Position numbers and translations under genes: made by a program
The notes under the pieces: model-generated
The model's input: only the letters and a program-made list of their open reading frames with translations
Told to the model about the DNA's origin: nothing
Databases searched by the model: none
Part shown: piece by piece, positions 43,016 to 50,921 of the stretch
Position numbering within the stretch: position 1 is the stretch's first letter
Layout: every line of letters starts with the position of its first letter
Source of the DNA: Levilactobacillus andaensis
Lineage (GTDB): Bacteria > Bacillota > Bacilli > Lactobacillales > Lactobacillaceae
NCBI RefSeq assembly: GCF_016861695.1
Contig: NZ_BOLP01000003.1
Span: 248,001 to 312,000 of the forward strand
Reading direction: 5' to 3'
Length of the DNA: 64,000 bases

Positions 43016-43277
43016 AAAATACTTACGTACACGCAGTCAAAAAGATCCCGAATTTGACAGTGAATACACGCAAGCCAAACTCAACCAACAATTGGGATAT
43101 GCAGTTTGGCAATTACGCACCGATATGCAGCTATCGGTTAAAGATTTTGCTACCGTAATTGGTCAATCAGAACAGGATGTTACCGCCATGGAAGATGGCA
43201 GCAAAGAACTGACAGTCAAAGAGCTATCTGATATTGCTGAGAAGACTGATAAAAAAATCAATTTTCAATTTTCATAA
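43002..43277 (+). CDS. HigA-type XRE antitoxin
   Basis: ATG 43002 follows AAGGAGAG and lies inside the toxin end; the longer frame from 42828 is a shadow. The 91-residue protein has an XRE helix-turn-helix in its second half (LSVKDFATVIGQSEQDVTAM) after an N-terminal part (DPEFDSEYTQAKLNQQLGYA) like many HigA antitoxins. It should neutralise the upstream toxin and repress the operon. Confidence 0.85.
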   Translation: MDDVEKYLRTRSQKDPEFDSEYTQAKLNQQLGYAVWQLRTDMQLSVKDFATVIGQSEQDVTAMEDGSKELTVKELSDIAEKTDKKINFQFS

Positions 43278-43438
43278 AATTAGTAGAATAGTGTCTTAGG
43301 TTGGGGCTGAAACATTCAGGCCTAAAATATCCGCTGTTGATAATCAATCTATTTTGCAAACAAATCATGAGTTGAACTAACAGCGTTTCACATCACAGTA
43401 AACGACGTCATCGCTTGCTGCCCACCTAGAAAAGTTCA

Positions 43439-43470
43439 AAAAAGCCAGTCCTTTATCAGGTCTGGCTTTT
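43439..43470 (-). terminator. Terminator of the LysE-family gene
   Basis: AAAAGCCAGTCC pairs with GGTCTGGCTTTT; bidirectional. Confidence 0.8.
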
Positions 43471-43483
43471 ACTGATTCATCAT

Positions 43484-44101
43484 TTAAATCACCATCATCA
43501 ACGCTTGGTACAGCAGGTAGCATCCGTAAACCATCACGATGCCCCCGGACACAATGTTGACCCACATCAGGAACTTCTGTGGCAGTCGTTCCTTCAGTAA
43601 GCCTAAAATCAGCGTGATGCCAAAGAACCAGATGGCCGTGGCGGACACGACCCCGGTGATAAATGGCGTCACTTCACTATCGGCCAATGATCCGCGCATC
43701 GCTCCAAACATCAGACTTGTGTCGATAATAGCTTGCGGGTTCGCCCAGGTCACGACCCAGGCATTGACCAGCGACTTTTTCATTGGCAGTGGCGTGTTGG
43801 AACTCTCCAACTTGAAGCTCGCGGCGGACCGCAAGATACCAAACCCAATCCAAATCACCAATAGGCCACCCAAGAACATGATGACCAACTTAAACATTTC
43901 GTGGGAGCTAATGATGGCTCCCATCCCAAAGAACGCCGCCAATGTTAACGCCGTATCGGCGAACCAGACCATAATGGTGACCGGCCAAGCACGCTTCAAG
44001 GGTTGGTTGATGGCGTTGTTAAAAACAAACAGGTTTTGCATCCCGATTGAGGATACCAGGGCCAAGCTCAATAGCAGCCCCCGTAAATACATTGCTGACA
44101 T
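43484..44101 (-). CDS. LysE/ArgO-family amino acid exporter
   Basis: A 205-residue protein with six helices and the family motifs SIGMQNLFVFNNAI and VVTWANPQAIIDT. LysE/ArgO exporters remove excess lysine or arginine in exchange for protons. ATG 44101 and ATG 44092 are both possible; the first follows GTGAG at a better distance. No LysG/ArgP regulator is beside it. Confidence 0.88.
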   Translation of the reverse strand: MSAMYLRGLLLSLALVSSIGMQNLFVFNNAINQPLKRAWPVTIMVWFADTALTLAAFFGMGAIISSHEMFKLVIMFLGGLLVIWIGFGILRSAASFKLESSNTPLPMKKSLVNAWVVTWANPQAIIDTSLMFGAMRGSLADSEVTPFITGVVSATAIWFFGITLILGLLKERLPQKFLMWVNIVSGGIVMVYGCYLLYQALMMVI

Positions 44102-44486
44102 GACAACTCACTTTCCCTCAAGCCTACTCCGAATGTTGCCTGAGTTTTCAAAAAATATATCCTGCTAGCATAACAAACATTTCATGAAAACAAAACCCTT
44201 CCGCGGCACCTCGTGCAAATTTTGCTGATAATTAACTGTCAACTTGCTTCATCTGATTAGTATCTTAATATCGCAAAACAGTGGATTCTATTGATTTTAA
44301 TCAAATTTTAATCTAGAATACCCTTTAAGGAGCTAATCCAACACCATTGAAAGTCCGTTTATTAAATAACGCCAAGAAAATCGGCTCCCACTAAAACTAG
44401 AAAGAATGCGATCAATGTGAAGATCCAATCAACGAACACCCCATTACTGCAGAACCTGAGTCAACCAAGAATGGGAGTCCCACAAT
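44102..44486 (+). promoter_or_regulatory. Long leader of the ABC-F gene with possible anti-Shine-Dalgarno pairing
   Basis: No gene is seen in this 385-base stretch. GGCTCCCA (44383-44390) can pair with TGGGAGTC (44472-44479), which contains the ribosome site of the ABC-F gene. A five-codon frame (ATG 44406) lies between. Leaders that hide the ribosome site until a small frame stalls are common for ABC-F resistance genes. Confidence 0.35.
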
Positions 44487-45977
44487 ATGCCAAAAATTGG
44501 ATTACACCAACTGACCTTCGGCTTCGACACGAACGTCAGCTTACTCTTTGACCACGTCGATTTAGATCTCGAATCACACTGGAAACTGGGGTTGGTCGGC
44601 CGCAATGGTCGCGGCAAGACTACCCTTTTCAACCTCTTGCTGGGAAACCTGCCCTATCAGGGAACGATTACCGGCAATCAGAAATACGTCTACTTTCCGG
44701 CGACCGTCACCGATCCTAGTCAGACCGCCGCGGCCGTTCTCCAGGCCATTTCACCCGTTGCCGACTGGCAGTTGGAACGGGAATTACGCCAACTGGATTT
44801 AGACCCCGCACGCCTGACGCAGCCCTTCGACACCCTGTCCGGCGGCGAACAGACCAAGGCGCTCCTCGCTATTTTATTTGCCGATGACCAAGCCTACCCG
44901 CTCATCGACGAACCCACAAATCATCTGGATCTGCCGAGCCGGCGCCGCGTTGCCACCTACCTCAAGAGTAAGCGACAAGGCTTCATCGTCGTCAGCCATG
45001 ACCGGCACTTTCTCAATCAAGTGACCGACCACACGCTGGCCATTGAGCGGAAACAAGTGATTTTATATCACGGTAACTTCGCCGTTTACGAGGACCAGAA
45101 GAAGCGGCGTGACGCCTTTGAAGAGGAGAAGGACGCCAAATTGAAGAAGGAAGCGGACCGCCTCAAGGGCATCGCCGTCGATATCACGCACTGGGCGCAG
45201 GCCACCGAGAACTATCAGCACGGCAATCCGCACGAGAAGGATAGCGGTTGGCGGGCCGCCGGCAGTAGCACGCTTCCCGCCAAGATGATGAAACGTGCGA
45301 AAAATGTCGAACGGCGGCGAGACCGCAAGCTCAAGGAGACCGAGAGCTTGCGGCAAAATATCGAACACGTGGCGCCGCTTGCCATGACACCGGTGCCGAC
45401 CCACTATCAGCCGCTGCTCCACGTGGCCGACTTTTCCCTGTGGTACGGCGATCGCCAGCTCTTCCAGCCGGTGTCATTTGACCTCGAACAGGGGGACCGG
45501 GTCGCCATCATCGGCCCCAACGGCTGTGGCAAGTCTTCTTTGATTCACTACCTGCGCGACACCTTTACCGGCGAACACACCGGTACGGCCGACCTGAAAC
45601 CCCAGTTATCGTTGAGTATCTCACGGCAATTGTCGCCGGATAACCGCGGGTCGCTGACGGCATTTGCCAACGCCCACCATCTCGACCGCAACGCGCTCCT
45701 GAACAACCTCAAGAAGCTCGGCCTGCCACGCGACGTTTTCACCACTCCCATCGAGCAAATGAGCATGGGCCAGCAGAAAAAGGTCGAACTCGCTCAGTCA
45801 CTCGCGACCCCGGCGAACCTATTCATCTGGGACGAGCCGCTCAACTACCTGGACGTTTTCAATCAAGAACAGCTGACCACGCTGATTCAACAGGCCCAGC
45901 CAACGCTTCTTGTCGTCGAACATGACCAGCAGTTCATTGACGATGTAGCGACTAAGGTGATTGAATTGCGGCCGTAA
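44487..45977 (+). CDS. ABC-F ribosome-protection ATPase (Lsa-like)
   Basis: A 496-residue protein with two ATPase domains and no membrane part. The first has GRNGRGKTTLFN, LSGGEQTKALLA and IDEPTNHLD; the second GPNGCGKSSLIH, MSMGQQKKVELA and WDEPLNYLD. The MSMGQ signature and WDEPLNYLD are typical of the Lsa/Vga-like branch, which frees ribosomes from lincosamides, streptogramins A and pleuromutilins. The interdomain linker (about residues 195-290) is charged, as expected for the arm reaching the peptidyl transferase centre. Resistance itself is not proven by sequence. Confidence 0.85.
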   Translation: MPKIGLHQLTFGFDTNVSLLFDHVDLDLESHWKLGLVGRNGRGKTTLFNLLLGNLPYQGTITGNQKYVYFPATVTDPSQTAAAVLQAISPVADWQLERELRQLDLDPARLTQPFDTLSGGEQTKALLAILFADDQAYPLIDEPTNHLDLPSRRRVATYLKSKRQGFIVVSHDRHFLNQVTDHTLAIERKQVILYHGNFAVYEDQKKRRDAFEEEKDAKLKKEADRLKGIAVDITHWAQATENYQHGNPHEKDSGWRAAGSSTLPAKMMKRAKNVERRRDRKLKETESLRQNIEHVAPLAMTPVPTHYQPLLHVADFSLWYGDRQLFQPVSFDLEQGDRVAIIGPNGCGKSSLIHYLRDTFTGEHTGTADLKPQLSLSISRQLSPDNRGSLTAFANAHHLDRNALLNNLKKLGLPRDVFTTPIEQMSMGQQKKVELAQSLATPANLFIWDEPLNYLDVFNQEQLTTLIQQAQPTLLVVEHDQQFIDDVATKVIELRP

Positions 45978-46037
45978 TCTTTTTAAACACAACGCCTTTT
46001 TAAACACAACTGTCACACATTAAAAAATACTCACACT

Positions 46038-46087
46038 AAAGAGTCCACCAAATTAGAGACAACTTCCTAACTTGGCAGGCTCTTTTT
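46038..46087 (+). terminator. Terminator region after the ABC-F gene
   Basis: AAAGAGTCCACCAA pairs with TTGGCAGGCTCTTT, with a long loop, followed by a T run. Confidence 0.6.
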
Positions 46088-46110
46088 AAAAATCAATAAG
46101 CATGACGCAA

Positions 46111-46230
46111 ATCCCAATTTTTCTTCAAGTATACTTGAAGAAATCCATAAATTGACGGACTTTATCAAGTATGCTTAATAAAAATGGAAAATTCATAGGT
46201 TTTATTAACTGTACTTTATAAAAAACAGGA
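46111..46230. repeat. Three dyad sites at exact 40-bp spacing
   Basis: Units 46111-46150, 46151-46190 and 46191-46230 align without gaps around TCAAGTATACTTGA, TCAAGTATGCTTAA and TTAACTGTACTTTA. The first is a perfect 18-bp palindrome (CTTCAAGTATACTTGAAG). The others are imperfect dyads edged by TTTAT and ATAAA. They lie between the ends of the ABC-F and mleR genes, which are convergent. Confidence 0.65.
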
Positions 46231-46252
46231 ATTTCAATCTAAACAATCCACC

Positions 46253-47137
46253 TCACTCTTCCAACGTCGCCCGCAGCACCTTAATCACTCGCTGCTGCAT
46301 AGGCGTCAGGACGTGCGATGTCCGGGTCACGATGCTCGAAATGAATGCCGGTTGTTCATCGTCCAGCAGTTCCAGTCGGACCACGTCGTTGCGGTGCTGG
46401 TCCACGATGCCCGTCAGGAAGGTCACGCCGACATTTTCCGCGACCAGGTTCATGATGACATGCGTGTCGGTCGCGCGAAAGACCACATCTGGGCGGAAAT
46501 GGTTGCGGCGCGTCAGCTTATTAAACGCTGTGTTATGGACAAAACTACTATTAAATAGAACAAACTTCTCCCGCTTGAGCTCGCTGAAGTAGATCCGCTT
46601 GCGGGCCGCCAACGGATGCCGGGCCGAGACGAAGATGTTAAATGGCTGGCGATCAAACTCCTCGGCGACCAGCGTTCGGTACGCCAGTGGTTCCGTCGAG
46701 CCTAGCAACGCCACGTCCGCCTGGCCATCGCGCAAAGCATTGCGTAGCCAGACCGAGCCACCCGCCAGCGTCTGGATGTTCTCAAGGATTCCCTGCTGTT
46801 GGAGTTGGGCGGCAACCTTGGGAAAGTAGTAATTCTCGATGATTGGCGGCAAGCCCAAGACCATATGTTGGTCGGCCAAATGCTCCAGTTCCTGATGCGC
46901 CACCTGTAATTCGGATAAAATGGTCTGCGCGTGCACGGCCAGTTGTTCCCCGCTCGGCGTGACGATCAGCTCGTTATGGACGCGGTCACGCAGAAAGAGG
47001 GTCGTGTTGAATTCTCGTTCCAGCCGTTTGATGGCCATAGTGATCGTCGGCTGGGTCACATTGAAGTCCGCCGCCACTTTCGAAAAGTTTTTTTGCTTAA
47101 TTAATTGATTGAAATAGTCTAGGTCATTGATGTTCAC
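46253..47137 (-). CDS. mleR: LysR-family regulator MleR
   Basis: GTG 47137 follows AGAGGG. The 294-residue LysR protein has an N-terminal HTH (FSKVAADFNVTQPTITMAIK) and an effector domain. It is divergent from the malolactic enzyme gene across 135 bases, the same arrangement as mleR-mleS in other lactic acid bacteria, where MleR activates with malate. A 17-bp palindrome in the shared gap is the likely binding site. Confidence 0.88.
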   Translation of the reverse strand: MNINDLDYFNQLIKQKNFSKVAADFNVTQPTITMAIKRLEREFNTTLFLRDRVHNELIVTPSGEQLAVHAQTILSELQVAHQELEHLADQHMVLGLPPIIENYYFPKVAAQLQQQGILENIQTLAGGSVWLRNALRDGQADVALLGSTEPLAYRTLVAEEFDRQPFNIFVSARHPLAARKRIYFSELKREKFVLFNSSFVHNTAFNKLTRRNHFRPDVVFRATDTHVIMNLVAENVGVTFLTGIVDQHRNDVVRLELLDDEQPAFISSIVTRTSHVLTPMQQRVIKVLRATLEE

Positions 47138-47173
47138 GTTTAATCCCTCTCAATCCAGTGATTGTCACGATGA

Positions 47174-47190
47174 TATAAATTATATTTATA
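47174..47190. promoter_or_regulatory. LysR-type binding palindrome between mleR and mleS
   Basis: TATAAATTATATTTATA is a perfect 17-bp palindrome and contains a T-N11-A box. It lies about 85 bases before the mleS start, where LysR activators bind. Confidence 0.7.
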
Positions 47191-47272
47191 GTTGCTGTCA
47201 TATTTGACTATAACATATTTCGCCAGCTATAGTATTCTCTGTAAAGTAATTAAACGAGCGGAGGAATTCAAT

Positions 47273-48928
47273 TTGACATCAGCTAATTCCATCTTAAATA
47301 ATCCATTTTTAAACAAGGGCACGGCCTTCACCACAGCCGAACGCGAAGCCCTAGGCCTAGTGGGCACCCTACCCAGCCACGTCCAAACGTTGGACGAACA
47401 GGCCACACAGGCTTACGCCCAATTTCAAAGCAAATCTACGCAACTCGAAAAGCGCCTCTTCTTAATGACGCTCTTCAACGAAAACCGGACGCTCTTCTTC
47501 CGGTTAATGGACGCGCACGTGGTCGAATTCATGCCGATCGTGTACGATCCCACGGTGGCCGATTCCATCGAACAGTACAGCCACCTCTTCACTGACCCGC
47601 AAAACGCCGCCTTCATTTCCGTCGACGACCCCGACAACATCGAAGCGTCTCTCAAAAACGCCGCTGACGGCCGCGACATTCGGTTGGTCGTGGTGACCGA
47701 CGCCGAGGGAATTCTGGGCATGGGCGACTGGGGCGTCAACGGTGTCGATATTGCCGTTGGGAAACTGATGGTCTACACCGCCGCAGCCGGGATTGACCCC
47801 GCCCAGGTGCTCCCCGTCAGCATTGACGCCGGCACCAACAACCAAGCCCTCCTGGATGATCCCCTCTACTTGGGCAATCACCACCAACGCCTCACCGGTG
47901 ACCGCTACGACGATGTCATCGACCAATTTGTAACCGCAGAACAGAAGCTGTTTCCAGAATCACTCCTGCACTGGGAAGACTTCGGGCGCTCCAACGCCCA
48001 GGTCATTCTCGACAAGTACAAGGATCAAATCGCCACGTTTAACGATGACATTCAAGGCACCGGGATGGTCGTTTTGGCCGGTATCCTGGGCGCCCTCAAC
48101 ATCTCCAAGGAAAGCATCAAGGACCAAAAGTTTGTGACGTTCGGTGCCGGGACCGCCGGTATGGGAATCGCCAACCAAATTTTAGACGAGCTCAAACGCG
48201 CCGGTCTGTCCGAAGACGAAGCCCGCAAGCATTTCTACGCCGTCGACAAGCAGGGACTGTTATTCAACGACACCCCCGACCTGACCGCCGCGCAGCAGGA
48301 CTTCACCCGCGACCGCAGCGAATTTTCCAACGCCGATGACCTGACGACCTTGGCCGCCGTGGTCAAGACCGTGCACCCGACCGTGTTGATTGGGACTTCC
48401 ACGCAGCCCGGCACCTTCACGGAAGACATCGTCAAGGACATGGCTGCCCACACCGACCGGCCCATCATTTTCCCACTGTCGAACCCAACTAAGCTGGCCG
48501 AAGCGACCGCCGCTGATCTGATCAAATGGACCGACGGCAAGGCGCTGATTGCCACCGGGATTCCGGCTGCCGACGTTGACTACAAGGGCACGACCTATCA
48601 CATCGGCCAAGGCAACAACGCCTTGATGTACCCAGGCCTCGGCTTCGGCCTGATTGCCGCCAAGGCCAAGGTCTTGAATGGTGAAACGCTGTCCGCTGCC
48701 TGCCACGCGCTGGGCGGTATCGTCGACACGACCCAACCGGGCGCCGCCGTCCTACCACCCGTTTCACAGCTGACCGCCTTCTCCCAGAAATTGGCCGAAA
48801 TCGTTGCGCAAAGCGTGGTCGATCAACGGTTAAACAAGGAACCGATTGCCGACGCTAAGCAAGCCGTTGCCGACATGAAATGGACGCCGGTCTACCGGGA
48901 CTTACCAGAAAGTCTGGTATTGGACTAA
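47273..48928 (+). CDS. mleS: Malolactic enzyme
   Basis: TTG 47273 is the start: GGAGG lies eight bases upstream and the product then begins [19 protein letters not shown], as malolactic enzymes do; the longer frame from 47192 runs through the promoter. The 551-residue protein has the malic-enzyme signature [16 protein letters not shown] and the NAD motif [11 protein letters not shown]. It converts L-malate to L-lactate and CO2 with NAD and manganese, raising cell pH. The usual malate permease gene does not follow. A terminator comes next. Confidence 0.95.
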   Translation: MTSANSILNNPFLNKGTAFTTAEREALGLVGTLPSHVQTLDEQATQAYAQFQSKSTQLEKRLFLMTLFNENRTLFFRLMDAHVVEFMPIVYDPTVADSIEQYSHLFTDPQNAAFISVDDPDNIEASLKNAADGRDIRLVVVTDAEGILGMGDWGVNGVDIAVGKLMVYTAAAGIDPAQVLPVSIDAGTNNQALLDDPLYLGNHHQRLTGDRYDDVIDQFVTAEQKLFPESLLHWEDFGRSNAQVILDKYKDQIATFNDDIQGTGMVVLAGILGALNISKESIKDQKFVTFGAGTAGMGIANQILDELKRAGLSEDEARKHFYAVDKQGLLFNDTPDLTAAQQDFTRDRSEFSNADDLTTLAAVVKTVHPTVLIGTSTQPGTFTEDIVKDMAAHTDRPIIFPLSNPTKLAEATAADLIKWTDGKALIATGIPAADVDYKGTTYHIGQGNNALMYPGLGFGLIAAKAKVLNGETLSAACHALGGIVDTTQPGAAVLPPVSQLTAFSQKLAEIVAQSVVDQRLNKEPIADAKQAVADMKWTPVYRDLPESLVLD

Positions 48929-48941
48929 ATTTAAATTCGAT

Positions 48942-48976
48942 TTGAGCGTTGCTGCTGATGCGGTAACGCTTTTTTG
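48942..48976 (+). terminator. Terminator after mleS
   Basis: GAGCGTT pairs with AACGCTT, followed by a T run. Confidence 0.7.
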
Positions 48977-49027
48977 AGCGAAAAATTGGCTAATGTGTTA
49001 TAAATGACCGTAAGGGAGGCGAGCCAC

Positions 49028-49279
49028 ATGCAACCAGAAAGACCGTCCTTTTCTCGTAAAATCATTACTATCGGCAGTTCACTCGGCATCACCATCCCAA
49101 CTGAGATAGCTAACCAACTAAATCTGGCAAACGGCGCTGAGGTTGATGTTCAATCGCTGCCAAACGGATTTTCTATAACTAAACGCTCAAAATTTGACCC
49201 AGTATTTATTGCCAGTATGGAAAAAGGACTGAAAGAATATCACGGCGCATTGGAAATCTTGCGTAAGAGTGACCAGTAA
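49028..49279 (+). CDS. AbrB/MazE-like antitoxin, no partner seen
   Basis: ATG 49028 follows AAGGGAGG. The 83-residue protein has the swapped-hairpin domain (KIITIGSSLGITIPTEIANQ) and a C-terminal tail (FIASMEKGLKEYHGALEILR) like antitoxins that pair with Doc or MazF. No toxin gene follows; the next gene is on the other strand 86 bases away. It may be an orphan, or act with a distant Fic/Doc protein. Confidence 0.7.
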   Translation: MQPERPSFSRKIITIGSSLGITIPTEIANQLNLANGAEVDVQSLPNGFSITKRSKFDPVFIASMEKGLKEYHGALEILRKSDQ

Positions 49280-49364
49280 AGTCGTCATACACAAAAGCAG
49301 GTGACCCTCTCTCACATCGACTGACGACTAACGTTTGGCTGCCAACAACGACTCACAAAAATTG

Positions 49365-49931
49365 TTATTTTTTCAATCGCGTCCGAATCCGGCTCAGCGA
49401 CACCGGCGTCATCCCCAAGTAAGACGCCACCAAATGTAGCGGCACCCGTGACAAAATTTCCGGGTCATCGGCCGCCAATTGTTGGTAGCGCTCAACCGGA
49501 GAATACTGGAGCTGGTCGAAGAAAATGTTGCGATAGGCAATGAATCGTTCGCAGACAAACCGTGTGATGGCGGGCTGAATCGCGGGATATTTTCGCTGAA
49601 TCTGGTCAAAAGCGGTCTTACTCAGAATCAATACCTGCGTGTCCTCAAAACTCTCAATCGAAAACCCACTTGGCTGTCCCAGATAGAAACTTTCAAAGGA
49701 AGAAACAAGTTGGTTTTCAAAGAAAAATTGTAGGGTAATATCCTTGCCATCGCTGTTATGCCAGAGTCGCAAGGCCCCCCGCGTGACGATGAAAATTTCG
49801 GTCGCCACGTCGCCTTCGGCTAGTAGCGTCGTGCCAGCGGGAACCCTTTTCGCAACGAATAAGTCCTGTAAGTCTGCCCAATGCTCACCGATTTCCGGAA
49901 ACTTTTGTGCTAAGTATGCTGGTATTGCCAT
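49365..49931 (-). CDS. Crp/Fnr-family regulator
   Basis: ATG 49931 is chosen; a longer frame to 49979 crosses the operator. The 188-residue protein has a cyclic-nucleotide-binding-like barrel (GTTLLAEGDVATEIFIVTRG) and a C-terminal HTH (VPLHLVASYLGMTPVSLSRI). It lacks Fnr-type N-terminal cysteines, so oxygen sensing by a cluster is unlikely. It is divergent from a quinone oxidoreductase gene and probably controls it. Confidence 0.85.
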   Translation of the reverse strand: MAIPAYLAQKFPEIGEHWADLQDLFVAKRVPAGTTLLAEGDVATEIFIVTRGALRLWHNSDGKDITLQFFFENQLVSSFESFYLGQPSGFSIESFEDTQVLILSKTAFDQIQRKYPAIQPAITRFVCERFIAYRNIFFDQLQYSPVERYQQLAADDPEILSRVPLHLVASYLGMTPVSLSRIRTRLKK

Positions 49932-49960
49932 GTGACCGCTACCCCTTTCGCTGACCCCGT

Positions 49961-49972
49961 TAACATATGTTA
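49961..49972. promoter_or_regulatory. Palindrome between the Crp/Fnr and oxidoreductase genes
   Basis: TAACATATGTTA is a perfect 12-bp palindrome in the 101-base divergent gap, flanked by AT-rich promoter-like sequence. Confidence 0.55.
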
Positions 49973-50032
49973 ATGCCATCTATCTACTCCTCATTTATAC
50001 TCTCTTTATTAACTAAAAACGAGGTCTTAACT

Positions 50033-50623
50033 ATGAAAACTGTCATTATCTTTGATCATCCCTATACCGCAACTGCCGGCAACAACGTCCCCCACCACCG
50101 TTCCTTCTTAGCGGCCCTACTCCAAAGTGTCATGACCCAACTGCGCCACGAAAACAACGATATCGACCTGATCGACCTACACGCGGACGGCTTTAATCCC
50201 GTGATGTCGGCGAGTGACCTGAGTAATTGGCGCCGCGGCCAAGCCATCGACCCGCAAGTCGCCGACTACCAGCAACGCCTGCTCGCCGCCGACCGCATCA
50301 TCTTCATGTTCCCCGTCTGGTGGGAAGTCATGCCGGCCATGACCAAGGGGTTTCTCGACAAGGTCTATGCCAAGGGTCAACTGTACCAGGCCGATAACAT
50401 GCAGACTAAGCTGACCAAACAGCCCAAAGTCGATATCATCACGACCATGAGCACGCCTAACCTGGCCTATCGCCTATTGTTTGGCGCGCCACTTGCCAAG
50501 CTTCTGTTCCGCGGAACCTTTTTGAAGACCCGGCTGTGGCATTTCAAATGGCACAACGTTGCACAGGTTGAGAAGAAGTCGCTGGCAAAGCGGCAACAGA
50601 TTTTGCGCGATTTTAGGATTTAG
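50033..50623 (+). CDS. NAD(P)H:quinone oxidoreductase, flavodoxin-like
   Basis: ATG 50033 follows ACGAGGTC. The 196-residue protein has the flavodoxin-2 fold, with VIIFDHPYTATAGNNVPHHR at the FMN phosphate site and ADRIIFMFPVWWEVMPAMTK, the conserved flavin-binding turn of MdaB/YwrO enzymes. These reduce quinones by two electrons and protect from redox cycling. The divergent Crp/Fnr gene is the likely regulator. Confidence 0.85.
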   Translation: MKTVIIFDHPYTATAGNNVPHHRSFLAALLQSVMTQLRHENNDIDLIDLHADGFNPVMSASDLSNWRRGQAIDPQVADYQQRLLAADRIIFMFPVWWEVMPAMTKGFLDKVYAKGQLYQADNMQTKLTKQPKVDIITTMSTPNLAYRLLFGAPLAKLLFRGTFLKTRLWHFKWHNVAQVEKKSLAKRQQILRDFRI

Positions 50624-50628
50624 GAATT

Positions 50629-50671
50629 AAAAAGCACGCGTTAACTGATTAAAGTTAATGGGTGCTTTTTT
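50629..50671 (+). terminator. Terminator after the oxidoreductase gene
   Basis: AAAAGCAC and GTTAAC pair with GTTAAT and GGTGCTTTT. Confidence 0.7.
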
Positions 50672-50712
50672 GTTATTAATAATTGTTTTGTAGTGTTAAG
50701 TTTATCTGGCCG

Positions 50713-50832
50713 AAACGTGTGCTAAGAGGCAGCTGGTTCCGCTTAAACCTGATAACCAAACAATCCAAAACCGGGATTATTCGGTTATCAGCCTTAATAC
50801 TCGCCAGCTAACCGCCTCTTATCACACTCTTT
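50713..50832 (-). repeat. Repeat family B copy B4
   Basis: The minus strand runs AAAGAGTGTGATAA to GCACACGTTT, 120 bp. Outer arms GTGTGCTAAGAGGC (50717-50730) and GCCTCTTATCACAC (50814-50827) pair with one mismatch. Inner motifs on the minus strand are GGTTAGCTGGCGAGTATTAA and AAGCGGAACCAGCT. It points against both flanking plus-strand genes. Confidence 0.75.
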
Positions 50833-50921
50833 CCCATATCTATTATACCATGCCCACCCCATCAAAAACAGACTAGTCATTCCCGCCAATGCGCGTAAAC
50901 TAGGGGCTCGGAGGTGATTGG

